From positions 1-64,000 of the forward strand of contig CAVTOO010000008.1 in the NCBI GenBank assembly GCA_963736355.1: DNA of 64,000 nucleotides. Direction: 5' to 3'. The position numbers and the translations under genes were made by a program. The notes beneath the pieces were generated by a model. It had not been told where the DNA came from and ran no database searches. It worked only from the letters and a program-made list of their open reading frames with translations. This DNA is from CAVTOO01 sp963736355 (GTDB lineage Bacteria; Pseudomonadota; Alphaproteobacteria; Rhizobiales; Xanthobacteraceae). Positions within the stretch are counted from its first letter, which is position 1; each line of letters begins with the position of its first letter. Shown in pieces: positions 7,944-17,392 of the stretch.

Positions 7944-9071
7944 CTATGCGCCGCGCGCGACTTTCAGCACAAAATCGAGCAATCGGCCTTCGCGGAAATC
8001 GTCGAGAATGTCGAAATGATTGCGATCTTCCACAAGGTGAAACTCGCCGCCCCAGACCTGCGCCAGTTCCCGGCTGTGGCGCTGGAATTCCGCGCTCTCG
8101 GCACCGCCGACCGCGACGCCAATGCGCGTGCCGGTGCGGGGCTTGAGGTCTAACGGCGACAATCGCCCGATCGTGGCCGCATCCGTCAGCCCAAGAATGC
8201 GCCCCATCGGCAGATGCGCGATCGGCTCAAGATCGAATAGGCCGGACAGAGGAATGATCGGACGCAGCGGCGGCGATTCCGGGTCGGCTGCCGCCATCGC
8301 GGCAAGATGTCCGCCTGCGGAATGACCGGTGACATGAAGCGCCGATCCGTCGATGCCGAGATTGTCGGCTTCGCGCACAAGGAAATGCAATGCGCTACGG
8401 ATCTGCGTCACGATGCCTGAGATCGTCGCAGGCGCGCAGAGTTCATGATCCAGATTGGCGACCGCAAATCCTGCCTTCAGCAGGCCTTCGGTGAAATGCG
8501 CGTTTGCGGATTTGTCGAACACCTGCCAGAAGCCGCCATGAATGAACACGAACACTGGCGGCTTCGCGACATTCACCGGACGATAGAGATCGAGCAGCGA
8601 CGACGGCGCCGGGCCATAAGAGAGATCAAGTGCCGCGTGCGTGCGACGGAACGCTTCGCCATCGCGCCGCCAGTCGGCGAAGACTTTCGCCGGATCGGGC
8701 ACCTGGAGGCGCGGGTTATATTCGCGCGCCATCTCGGCGGCTGAAAAGTTGCGCCAGATCGCGCCCTCGCGCGGCGGCGGGATCAGCGCATGCGCCTCGA
8801 CAGAGAGACCAGGCCCGCCGCTGCGCAGCGTGACCGGCGGTTGAAAGCCTCCAACATACTCGCGGCAGGCCAGATCGATGGCGCGGCGTGAGGGATGAAA
8901 CGCCGCCGGATCGGCGGCCGTCCATGTCATCTCCGTGATGTGCGCCGGTGCGCCGCCTGCGGGGACGAGCTGGCGCAGGATCAAACCCATCGCCTCGCGC
9001 ACGGCCTCCGGCGCGTCGCTCTTCTCCGAGCGCGCCGAGAATGTCACGCGTTTTGTCTCAGACGCCGACAT
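7944..9071 (-). CDS. RidA-like domain fused to an alpha/beta hydrolase
   Basis: The start is ATG at 9071, which overlaps the end of livF. Residues 1 to about 105 follow the RidA/YjgF fold (EAVREAMGLILRQLV, DPAAFHPSRRAIDLACREYVGGFQPP, VEAHALI); family members hydrolyse imines and enamines. From about residue 115 to the end is an alpha/beta hydrolase of the arylformamidase or carboxylesterase type: oxyanion motif HGGFW, nucleophile in GHSAGGH, catalytic His in EDRNHFDI. These are usually separate proteins of about 110 and 270 residues. The fusion is in frame with no stop, but it borders a stretch rich in insertion errors, so a lost stop is possible. The position next to a Liv transporter suggests that it processes an imported amide or amino compound. 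Confidence 0.65.
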   Translation of the reverse strand: MSASETKRVTFSARSEKSDAPEAVREAMGLILRQLVPAGGAPAHITEMTWTAADPAAFHPSRRAIDLACREYVGGFQPPVTLRSGGPGLSVEAHALIPPPREGAIWRNFSAAEMAREYNPRLQVPDPAKVFADWRRDGEAFRRTHAALDLSYGPAPSSLLDLYRPVNVAKPPVFVFIHGGFWQVFDKSANAHFTEGLLKAGFAVANLDHELCAPATISGIVTQIRSALHFLVREADNLGIDGSALHVTGHSAGGHLAAMAAADPESPPLRPIIPLSGLFDLEPIAHLPMGRILGLTDAATIGRLSPLDLKPRTGTRIGVAVGGAESAEFQRHSRELAQVWGGEFHLVEDRNHFDILDDFREGRLLDFVLKVARGA

Positions 9072-9761
9072 GGCGGTGCACCCTCTCGGCGTCGCGCTCG
9101 AGATCGGCGCTCGATCCCGACCAGACGGTCCGGCCTTTCTCGATGACGTAGTGCCGGTCGGCGAGACGCTTGAGCACGTTGAGGTTCTTGTCGACGACGC
9201 AGGATCGACTGTCCCTGCTCCTTCAGCGTCTCGAGGCAGCGCCAGATCTCGGCGCGGATGACCGGCGCAAGCCCTTCGGTCGCTTCGTCGAGAATCAGCA
9301 GCCGCGGATTGGTCATCAGCGCGCGGCCGATCGCCAGCATCTGCTGTTCGCCGCCCGACAGCGTCTGCGCCGCAGTGATTGCGCCGCTCGCCCAGCGCGG
9401 GAACAGCGGTAAGACGCGATCCAGCGTCCACGGATCGCTTGCGCGCCGCGATTGGCGGCGGTCGCGACGAGGTTTTCGCGCACGGTCAGCGTCGGAAACA
9501 TCTGCCGCCCTTCCGGCACAAGCCCGATGCCCCGCCGCGCGATGACGTCCGGCCGCGCGACCGCGATCGCGCGCCGTCGAAAGCGCACGCTCGCCGGCAT
9601 GGCGGCGGCATCAGGCCCATGATGGCGCGGATCGTCGTCGTCTTGCCCATGCCGTTGCGGCCGAGCAGCGTCACGACCTCGCCCGCGCCGACGTCGAGCG
9701 ACACGTCGAACAGCACCTGGCTGGCGCCGTAGGCGGCCTGGAGCGCGCGCACGCGCAGCAT
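9057..9761 (-). CDS. livF: Branched-chain amino acid/amide ABC transporter ATPase LivF (frame-broken)
   Basis: LivF energises uptake of branched-chain amino acids, amides or urea with LivG. Walker A is GRNGMGKTTT near residue 38; the signature region is visible as LSGG after repair, and Walker B as RLLILDEATEGLAP. The family hallmark GIGLVPEGRQMFP is present. The frame is interrupted near 9605, 9390-9440 and 9205. Deleting one base at the last site restores SILVVDKNLNVLKRLADRH. The start overlaps the livG stop (ATGA), and the TGA lies inside the next gene, a compact coupled operon. The span is reconstructed. Confidence 0.75.
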
Positions 9762-10522
9762 CAGGCGTCTCCCTCGCCCAGATAGGCCGTGCGCACCTCG
9801 GGATTGGCCTGGATCTGCGGCCGCATTGCCGCGACGCGATGATGCGGCCATAGACCAGCACCGAGATGCGGTCGGCCAGCGCGAACACCGCTCCATGTCG
9901 TGCTCGACCAGCAGCATGGCGATCTCGCCCTTGAGCGTCGCGCAGAAGTCTCGATCATCCGGCGGCTCTCGACGGGCGCCGAGGCCCGCCATCGGCTCGT
10001 CGAGCAGCAGCAGGCGCGGCTCGCCGGCCAGCGCGACGGCGAGTTCGAGCTGCTTGCGCTCGCCGTGCGACGAGATGCGCGACGGGCACGTCGGCGCGGT
10101 CGGCGAGGCCGGCCGCGCCGAGCAGATCTTGCGCCGGCTCCAGCGCAGCGCGGCGCTCGGCGCGGATCGCGCCAGAAGCGGAAGCTGTGGCCCGTGCGAC
10201 CTGCACGGCGAGGGCGACATTGTCGAGCGCGGTGTCCTCCGGCAGCAGCTGCGCGATCTGGAACGTGCGCCCGAGCCCGCGCCGCACGCGGCGCGGCGTG
10301 CGACAGGCCGTCGATGTCGTCGCCTCCAGAAGTGATGCTGCCGGCATCGGGCTTCGATCTCGCCCATGAGCTGCGCGATGAAGGTCGTCTTGCCCGCGCC
10401 GTTCGGGCCGATCAGCGCGTGCAGCTCGCCGGCGCGGACGTCGAGCGACATGCACGTCGGTCGCGGTGACGCCGCCGAAGCGCTTGATCAGGCCCTCGAA
10501 CGCGCAGCAGCGGCTCAGCCAC
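9761..10522 (-). CDS. livG: Branched-chain amino acid/amide ABC transporter ATPase LivG (frame-broken)
   Basis: The second ATPase of the pair has Walker A GPNGAGKTTF near residue 45, the LivG-type segment GLGRTFQIAQLLPEDTALDNV, signature LSHGERKQLELAVAL and Walker B LLLLDEPMAGL. It begins at GTG 10522, overlapping the livM stop. The frame is broken at least five times. For example, one extra T in GTTCGAGGG and one extra C before ATGTCGCTC must be removed to read RVEGLIKRFGGVTATDV then SLDVRAGELHALIGPNGAG. The span is reconstructed across these breaks. Confidence 0.75.
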
Positions 10523-11542
10523 GGCGCGCCTCCGCATCAGCGCCGACCAGCGCTGCCAGGCCGCCGCGCAGGAACAGGACGATCAGGACCAGGAGCGGCC
10601 CGAGTACCGACCTGCCAGTGCTCGGTCCAGGCCGCGAGCACGGTCTCGAGCCCGATCAGGAGCGACCGCGCCCGCAGACCGGGCCGAGCAGCGTGCCCGC
10701 GCCGCCGAGGATGACCATGATCATGAGCTCGCCCGATTGCGTCCAGTGCAGCATGTCGGGCTGAGGCGAAGCGCGCGAAATTCGCCATCAGCGCGCCGGC
10801 CAGCCCGGCGCCCATGCCGGAGATCACGAAGGCGGCGAGCTTGTAGCGGATAGGCAGACACGCCCATCGCCGCCATGCGCCGCTCGCTCTGGCGGATGCC
10901 GTCGAGCACCGCGCCGAAGCGCGACCTCACGATGCGCGCCATCAGCGCGAACCAGACGCACGGCGAACGCCAAGGCAGACGAAAGTAGAACGTGATGTCG
11001 TCGCGCGTGTTCGAGAGCGGCAGCGCGTTGCGGCGGCGGATCGATGAGCCCGTCGTCGCCGCCATAGGCCTTCAGCGCGACGAACAGGAAGAACAGCATC
11101 TGCGCGAAGGCGAGCGTGATCATGATGAACTGCACGCCGCGCGTGCGCAGGCAAAGCGCGCCGAGCAGCGAGCGCAGCAAGTCCGCTGACGGCAGCATCG
11201 CCACCGGCAGCGTGATCAGGAGCTGGTCGGTGCCGGGAAGAAGCCCGAAGATCTTGTATCGCTCGACAAAGCGCCTGCGCCAGGATGCCGACCACATAGG
11301 CGCCGACCCCGTAGTAGGCGGCGTGGCCGAAGCTGACCAGGCCGCCATAGCCGAGCGCGAGATTGAGGCTCGCCGCGGCGATCGCGAGAATGACGATGCG
11401 CGTCGCCAGCGTCGTCAGCGCCGGATTGCCCGCGGCCTTGGCGACGAAGGGCAGCGCGATCAGCGCCGCAAGCAACGACTGCGAGCGCCAGCCAGCGACG
11501 CCAGCTGATGGTTGTCGATGGTGTTGATGCTGGCTTATCCAT
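10515..11542 (-). CDS. livM: Branched-chain amino acid/amide ABC transporter permease LivM (frame-broken)
   Basis: This inner-membrane permease has multiple hydrophobic helices, for example NPALTTLATRIVILAIAAASLNLALGYGGLVSFGHAAYYGVGAY in short pieces, and RGVQFIMITLAFAQMLFFLFVALKAYGG. SFGHAAYYGVGAYV and the ITLAFAQM block with its gap to GGDDG are LivM hallmarks. The ATG at 11542 overlaps the livH stop. At least six frame breaks split it into overlapping fragments; the last 250 codons are hardest to follow, so the C-terminal part is inferred from its match in the alternate frames. Confidence 0.7.
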
Positions 11543-12452
11543 GGGCGGGGAACAGCCCCTTCGGCTTGATCAGCAGCACGAGCGCCATCAGGATATAGAC
11601 GCCCATCGAGGACAGCCCCGCGCCGAGCGCGTCCGCGTCCGGCGCTGCTCATCACTGCCGCGCAGCAGTCCCGGCAGGAACGCGCGCAGCATCGTGTCGA
11701 CGATGCCGACCAGCAGCGCGCCGAAGAACGCGCCGCGGATCGAGCCGACGCCGCCGATCACCACGACGACGAAGGTCAGGATCAGGATCTGCTCGCCCAT
11801 GCCGACCTGCACGGCGGTGAGCGGCCCCATCATCAGGCCGGCGAGGCCGGCAAGCAGCGCGCCGAGCCCGAAGACGACCGTGTAGAGCAGGCGGATGTCG
11901 ACGCCGAGCGCCCGCACCATGTCGCGATTGGTCGCGCCGGCGCGGATCAGCATGCCGAGCCGCGTGCGCTCGATGAGAAGATAGAGCCCGATCGGCGACC
12001 AGAAGCCCGACGGCGATGATCAGCAGCCGGTAGACGGGATAGGGCACGCCGGCGAAAATCTGGACCGATGCATTCGAGCAGCGCGGGCAGGCTGACGAAC
12101 ATCGGCTGGCGGCCGAACAGCAGCACGGTGATCTCGTTGAAGAACAGGATCAGCCCGAACGTCGCCAGCACCTGATCGAGATGATCGCGCGCATAGAGGC
12201 GGCGAATGATCAGAAACTCGATGAGCATGCCGGCGAGCGCCGCCGCGGCGAGACCTGCGGGAACAGCCAGATGAAACGAGCCGGTTGCGGCGGCGACGCG
12301 GCTGTGGCATAGGCGCCGATCATGTAGAGCGAGCCGTGCGCGAGGTTGATGACGCCCATGATGCCGAAGATCAGCGTCAGCCCGGCGGCCAGCAGGAACA
12401 GCATGACGCCGAGCTGCACGCCGTTCAGCAATTGTTCGACGATCAATGCCAT
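11535..12452 (-). CDS. livH: Branched-chain amino acid/amide ABC transporter permease LivH (frame-broken)
   Basis: The N-terminus LLNGVQLGVMLFLLAAGLTLIFGIMGVINLAHGSLYMIGAY is the classic LivH start, read here in short pieces. Later segments are DQVLATFGLILFFNEITVLLFG, RAGATNRDMVRALGVDI (the cytoplasmic loop that contacts the ATPase) and GGVGSIRGAFFGALLVGIVDT. Together they cover the expected length of about 300 residues. Frame breaks occur near 12280, 12060-12010, 11950 and 11640. It is the first membrane gene after the binding protein in a livK-livH-livM-livG-livF order, 156 bases from livK. Confidence 0.75.
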
Positions 12453-12471
12453 GTGGAAACCGTCACCCCGT

Positions 12472-12601
12472 CGTCATTCCGGGGCGCGAGCAAAGCTCGC
12501 GAGCCGGAATCCATAGCCCCTGTGAGTTTGTTTAACACGGATGGGGCATGGATTCCGGAGTGCCGCCGATCCTTAGCGGATCGACGGCTTCCGGTATGAC
12601 G
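12472..12601. repeat. Dispersed repeat, family B (GTCATTCCGG type)
   Basis: The ends are inverted: GTCATTCCGGGGCGCGAG at one end and CTTCCGGTATGACG at the other, with CGGAATCCATAGCCCCTGTG and ATGGATTCCGGA inside. Copies lie at 16182-16316, 39897-40015 and 62639-62769. It occupies the livK-livH gap. Confidence 0.75.
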
Positions 12602-12607
12602 TGTTTC

Positions 12608-13781
12608 TTACAGCTTGCAGTCCTTGGCGTAGACGTCGCCGTGGTCGGACAGGATCTTGCCGACCGTCTTCGAGGCGAGCTTGCCGTCGGCGCCCTTCTC
12701 GACCTTGCAGCGAGTACCAGTCCTGCACCGGATGCTGGTTCGGACCGAACTTGAAGTTGCCGCGGATCGACGCGAAGTCGGCCTTGAGCATCGCGGTGCG
12801 GAAGGCGTCGGTGTCGTCCACCTTGCCGCCCGTGGCCTTCAGCGCGGCGCCGATGGCGAGCGCGGTGTCGTAGCCCTGCTGCGCGTAGTAGGTCGGAATG
12901 CGGTTGTACTTCTTCTGGAACTCCGCGACGAATTTCTTGCTCGCCGCGTTGTCGAAATCCGAATTCCACTGCGCCGACACGTTCAGCCCGAGCGCGGCGT
13001 CGCCGACCGCCTTGAGCGTCGTCACGTCGAGCGAGGGATGCGGCACGACCATCGGCTGCGTGAGGCCCGCCTGGCGATACTGGCGCATGAAGGCGATGCC
13101 GAGTCCGCCCGGATGAAACTGGAACACGACGTCGGGGTTCGCGGCGCGGATCTGCGCCAGTTCGGCGGCGAAGTCGGTCTGGTCGAGGCGCGTGTAGATT
13201 TCGCCCGCGATCTCGCCCTTGAACAAGCGCTTGAAGCCGGTCGAGCGCGTCCTTGCCGGCCTGATAGTTCGGCGCGAGGATGAAGGCCTGCTTGTAGCCG
13301 AGATTGGTCGCGTTCTGGCCGGCGCTCTCGTGCAGCGAGTCGTTCTGCCAGGACACGACGTAGTAGTTCTTGTGGCATTCCTTGCCGGCGAAGTTCGACG
13401 GGCCGGCATTGGGGCTGACGTAGATCGCGCGCCGCGTCGAGCACGTCCGGCACGACCGCGCCCGCGACGTTGGAGAACACGATGCCGGTGAGCAGCTTGA
13501 TGCCGTCCGACTTCATGAACTTGTCGGCGATCTGCTTGCCCTGGCCGGGCTTCAGTCCGTCGTCCTCGACGATCACCTGCACCGGCACGCCGCCGAGCTT
13601 GCCGCCTTCCAGATCGATGGCGAGCTGGAAGGCGTCGCGAATGTCGGCGCCGAGATAGCCGCCGGGGCCGGACAAGCGTGGTGATCATTCCGATCTTGAC
13701 CGGGGTCTGCGCGCAAGCCGCGGCCGTTCCCAGAAGCAATGCGCCGAACGCGGCACCGATGGTGGTGAATTTGGCGGTCAT
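12608..13781 (-). CDS. livK: Branched-chain amino acid/amide ABC transporter binding protein LivK (frame-broken)
   Basis: This is the periplasmic receptor of the transporter. A signal peptide (FGALLLGTAAACAQ) precedes PVKIGMITTL; then SGPGGYLGADIRDAFQLAIDLEGGKLGG in parts, DDGLKPGQGKQIADKF, and TYYAQQGYDTALAIGAALKATGGKVDD. This is the ANF-receptor type of periplasmic binding protein. Frame breaks lie near 13676, 13435, 13240 and 12715; removing one base at each gives a continuous protein ending in AKDCKL. The subfamily resembles receptors for aromatic or amide substrates as much as leucine, so the ligand is open. The gene is divergent from glpK across a 171-base gap. Confidence 0.75.
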
Positions 13782-13952
13782 AAGTTCTCCCCTACGCCCT
13801 GTTACGCGGCCATCCGATAGGTTCCCCGGCAGGCCCTTGAAGGCCCATTATGGCATGCAAAATCAGGGGCGTAATAGCCCGATAGCCAGTCATGCGACTT
13901 TTAGGCTATGCCCGTGAGCAACCGGACGAGCAACCGGAACGGGTGGAAAGCA

Positions 13953-15459
13953 ATGGCCTCTTACATCCTCGCTATCGATCAGGGCACAACATCCTCGCGC
14001 GCCATGGTGTTCGATGCGCACAATGCCATCGTCGAGAGTGCCCAGCAGGAATTCACGCAGCATTTCCCGGCGTCGGGCTGGGTCGAGCATGAGCCCGAGG
14101 AGATCTGGGCGACGACGCTGGCCACCTGTCGCGAGGCCATGAAGCGCGCGAAGATCGAGGCCGCGCAGGTCGCCGCCATCGGCATCACCAATCAGCGCGA
14201 GACGACGCTGATCTGGGATCGCACCACCGGCAAGGCGGTGCATCGCGCCATCGTCTGGCAGGATCGCCGCACCGCTGACCTTTGCGCCAAACTGAAGGCC
14301 GACGGCGTCGAGCCAACAGTGACGGCAAAGACCGGCCTCCTGCTTGATCCGTATTTCTCCGGAACGAAAGTCGCCTGGATTCTCGACAATGTCTCAGGCG
14401 CCCGCGCCCGCGCCGAGCGCGGCGAACTCCTGTTCGGCACGGTCGATTGTTATCTCTTGTGGCGGCTGACCGGCGGCAAGGTGCATGCGACGGATGCGAC
14501 CAACGCCTCGCGCACGCTGCTGTTCAACATTCATGACGGCGCGTGGGATGACGAGCTTCTGAAAATCCTGCGCGTGCCGCGCGCGATGCTGCCCGATGTG
14601 CGCGATTGCTCGACGCTGTTCGGCGAGACCGATCCTGCGTTGCTCGGCGGCGCCATCGCCATTCGCGGCATCGCGGGCGATCAGCAGGCCGCCACCATCG
14701 GTCAGGCTTGCTTTGCGCCGGGCATGATGAAGTCGACCTACGGCACGGGATGCTTTGCGCTGCTCAACACAGGCAACCGTCCGGTCGTCTCAAACAACAA
14801 GCTGCTCACCACCATCGCCTATCAGTTGAAGGGCCAGCGCACTTATGCGCTCGAGGGGTCGATCTTCGTTGCGGGTTCGGCGGTGCAGTGGCTGCGCGAT
14901 GGATTGGGGTCGCTGAAGCACGCCGGCGATAGCGGGCCGATGGCCGAGAAGGCCGATCCGATGCAGGACGTCTATCTCGTGCCGGCCTTCGTCGGTCTCG
15001 GTGCGCCGTACTGGAATCCGAATGTGCGCGGCGCGCTGTTCGGGCTGACGCGCGGCACGGGTCCCAACGAACTGGCGCGCGCGGCGCTGGAGAGCGTCTG
15101 CTTCCAGACGGTCGATTTGCTGGAGGCGATGCGTGCCGACTGGCCGGAGTTGAAATCGACGCGCACGGTGCTGCGTGTCGATGGCGGCATGGTGGCGTCG
15201 CGACTGGACCATGCAGCGCCTGTCCGATCTGCTCGACGCGCCGGTGGATCGTCCGGTGATCAAGGAGACGACGGCGGTGGGGGCGGCCTATCTCGCCGGG
15301 CTCGACGCCGGGCTTTATCCCGAGCCCGCGCAGTTCGCCGATGGCTGGCGGCTCGACCGGCGCTTTACGCCGGCGATGGCGACGACCGACCGGGAGCGCA
15401 AGCTCAGGGGCTGGCGGCTGGCGGTCAAAGGCGTTTTGGCGAGCGATCCGGGAGCATGA
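13953..15459 (+). CDS. glpK: Glycerol kinase (one frame break)
   Basis: GlpK phosphorylates glycerol to glycerol-3-phosphate in the cytoplasm. It is an FGGY-family kinase of about 500 residues. Motifs are AIDQGTTSSRAM at the start, GITNQRETT, WQDRR, GIAGDQQAA, KSTYGTGCF and RVDGGM. The frame changes near 15190: removing the C in GTCG-C-GAC restores GGMVASDWTMQRLSDLLDAPV, which continues to the TGA at 15457-15459. ATG 13953 is preferred over upstream starts because it is the canonical N-terminus and a GGAAAG sequence lies just ahead. The stop codon lies inside a dispersed repeat. No glpF or glpD is adjacent. Confidence 0.88.
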
Positions 15460-15503
15460 TGGCGTGGCAAAGTGGGAACCGGTTTTCGGATAAGATCATG
15501 CTC
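15452..15503. repeat. Dispersed repeat, family C (GCATGATC ... GATCATGC)
   Basis: Inverted ends GAGCATGAT and ATCATGCTC flank GTGGGAACCGGTTTTCGG. It supplies the stop codon of glpK. Related copies are at 18994-19058, 19584-19652, 26051-26099, 52327-52375 and 54249-54354. Confidence 0.75.
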
Positions 15504-15603
15504 CCAAAAAAGGGTCAGCCTGCCCTCGAAAGGCCCCGAAAACCCTGCGTTTTTAGGGTTCCCGCGCCTTTTCGCGCCCGGCGAATGCTGGTAATCTGAT
15601 TCA

Positions 15604-16167
15604 ATGTTGAACAATCAGGGTTCCCGGGGCGGCGACAACGGTTCGGACAACGGCACATCGCCGTTGCGCGAAGCCTTGCGCGAGGCGCGCATCGAAGCCG
15701 CCGAGCGCACGGGCGTCGTCGTCGAATTGCGCGATGCCGAACTGGCGCGACTCGAGATTCTCAACGAAGCGCTGGACCCGGTGTTCGCCGACATTCCGGC
15801 CACTGTGGAATTCTTCGATCGCGGCATCAGCCAGGGCGACACGCCGCGGCTGTGGGTCGACATGGTGGCTCACGTCGTGATGGGCCACGACAAGCGCAAT
15901 TACCGTTTCGTGCAGGACACGCGCAATGGCCGCACGGTCATCGCCGAGTCCCATGATGTGCCGACCATCGTCAGGGCGGTGACGCAGTATGTCGCGCGGC
16001 GTTTGATCGAGCGTGAGCGCAGCATGGTCGTCGGCGCGCCGGCGATGTCTCAATCTAATGTGGGGCAGTCGAAGCCGCGTCGCTTCTGGACATTTGCGTT
16101 CGGTTTTATTGTCGGCGCTGCCGCATTGTTCGGCGCGGCCGTGATCTACGCGCTGCGCGCTTTCTGA
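15604..16167 (+). CDS. Conserved hypothetical protein with C-terminal membrane helix
   Basis: The 187-residue protein has a hydrophilic domain (residues 20-145) containing FFDRGISQGDTPRLWVDMVAHVVMGHDKRNYRFVQDTRNG. A low-complexity linker follows, then one strong C-terminal helix (FAFGFIVGAAALFGAAVIYAL). The topology is that of a tail-anchored inner-membrane protein with its main domain in the cytoplasm. I do not recognise an enzymatic motif. Similar proteins occur in Bradyrhizobium-type genomes, by recollection. It stands alone between repeats, with codon use like its neighbours. Confidence 0.65.
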   Translation: MLNNQGSRGGDNGSDNGTSPLREALREARIEAAERTGVVVELRDAELARLEILNEALDPVFADIPATVEFFDRGISQGDTPRLWVDMVAHVVMGHDKRNYRFVQDTRNGRTVIAESHDVPTIVRAVTQYVARRLIERERSMVVGAPAMSQSNVGQSKPRRFWTFAFGFIVGAAALFGAAVIYALRAF

Positions 16168-16181
16168 GCAAACTCGGCGCT

Positions 16182-16316
16182 GTCATTCCGGGACGACGCG
16201 AAGCGTCGGGCCCGGAATCCATAACCCCTGTAATTGTTGGATGCCTCGGCAGGAGTCGTATGGCTGCGGCGTATGGATTCCGGGCTCAGCCCTTCGGGCT
16301 GCCCCGGAATGACAAG
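16182..16316. repeat. Dispersed repeat, family B
   Basis: GTCATTCCGGGACGACGCG at one end and GCCCCGGAATGACA at the other, with GGAATCCATAACCCCTGTAA and TATGGATTCCGGGC inside. It lies between convergent genes. Confidence 0.8.
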
Positions 16317-16324
16317 GATTTGTC

Positions 16325-17221
16325 CTAACCCAACCTGACCTTCTGCAATTCCCCGATCGTCAATGCACCGGGCGTCGTCAGTCCGCGCGTCGTCATCTCG
16401 CATTGCCATGTGTCGCGCACACGCGCGACGCGGAATAAATTATAGGCCGCGCCCTCATGCTCGTCGTCGAGGATGCTCGATGCCGACGGCACACCGATCA
16501 TCGGAATTTGCGCGTCGGGTCCTTCGATGGGCATGCGCGTCAGGTGATGATCGTGACCGTGCAGAATGAGTTCCGCGCCGTGAACGCGCAATATTTCGCG
16601 CAGGCGTTCGGAATCCATCAGCCGCTTGTACCAGTCCTTCGGGTCGGAGTGCAGCGGATGATGCACCAGCACGACGCGGAAAAGTCCCTCGCGCTTGAGC
16701 CTCTGTAGGATGTCCGCAAGCGCGGCGCATTGCACTTCGCCCAGCGTCCCGGTCGCCATGAAGGGCGCGGTCGGCACCGCGCTCGACAGCGCGACCAACG
16801 CAAGCGCTCCGCGCCGCCGCACGAATGGAAAGCTGACCGTCTTCGCGCCGTCACCCAGCATGTAAGGCGCGCAACTGGTGGCCAGCGCGTCGCGCGCCGA
16901 CGCCACATAGGCATCGTGATTGCCGGGGATGAGCGTGACATTCTCGGCGGGCCCGAGCGATTGCACCCAGGCTTTCGCCGCCACGAACTCGGCGGGCAGC
17001 GCCAGATTCGTCAGATCGCCGGTCACCGCGAGATGATCGAAGGTTTGCGTCTTCAGGTCGGCGATCAACGCGTCGAGAATCGGCCGCTGATGAATAGCGG
17101 AGCGCTTGCGCCGCCAGTTGATATAGCCGGTGATGCGCTTGCCGATGAGATCGCTCCAGCGCGGCTGCGGCAGCGGCGGCAGATGCGGGTCCGACAAATG
17201 GGCAAGCACGAAAGCGGGCAT
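16325..17221 (-). CDS. Calcineurin-like metallophosphoesterase
   Basis: The 298-residue protein carries all five metal-binding blocks of the calcineurin-like fold in order: LSDPHL near residue 9, AVTGDLTN near 65, IPGNHDAY near 98, VLVHHPLH near 190 and LILHGHDHH near 220. The closest well-known relatives are CpdA-type cyclic nucleotide phosphodiesterases and Icc proteins, but the substrate cannot be fixed from sequence. No signal peptide is evident, so it is cytoplasmic. It is convergent with the preceding hypothetical gene and separated from mbfA by a repeat. Confidence 0.8.
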   Translation of the reverse strand: MPAFVLAHLSDPHLPPLPQPRWSDLIGKRITGYINWRRKRSAIHQRPILDALIADLKTQTFDHLAVTGDLTNLALPAEFVAAKAWVQSLGPAENVTLIPGNHDAYVASARDALATSCAPYMLGDGAKTVSFPFVRRRGALALVALSSAVPTAPFMATGTLGEVQCAALADILQRLKREGLFRVVLVHHPLHSDPKDWYKRLMDSERLREILRVHGAELILHGHDHHLTRMPIEGPDAQIPMIGVPSASSILDDEHEGAAYNLFRVARVRDTWQCEMTTRGLTTPGALTIGELQKVRLG

Positions 17222-17282
17222 TCCATCATTCCACGCGGGCTATAGGCCGCAATGCCGAAGCCTTACCTGTTTGCGCGCTTCG

Positions 17283-17392
17283 CGCCAGAGCGTTTTCAAG
17301 CGAAGTGGAAACCGGTTCGCGTGAAGAAAACGCGTCAAAACAGGAAGCTAGAGCCCCGGCTTTGATTTCGTCAAAGCCGGACAGGCTCTAGG
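17283..17392. repeat. Dispersed repeat, family D (GAAGTGGAAACCGGTTCGCG type)
   Basis: It contains GCGTTTTCAAGCGAAGTGG, ACCGGTTCGCGTGAAGAAAA and CGCGTCAAAACA, then inverted arms around AGAGCC...GGCTCT. Related copies lie at 46975-47035, 51436-51560 and the window end. Confidence 0.65.

Noticed and set aside
9000..13800. Idea that livKHMGF is a decaying pseudogene cluster
   Set aside because: All breaks that I could resolve are single-base insertions, no in-frame stop or large deletion is seen, all family motifs are intact, and the same pattern hits essential genes elsewhere.
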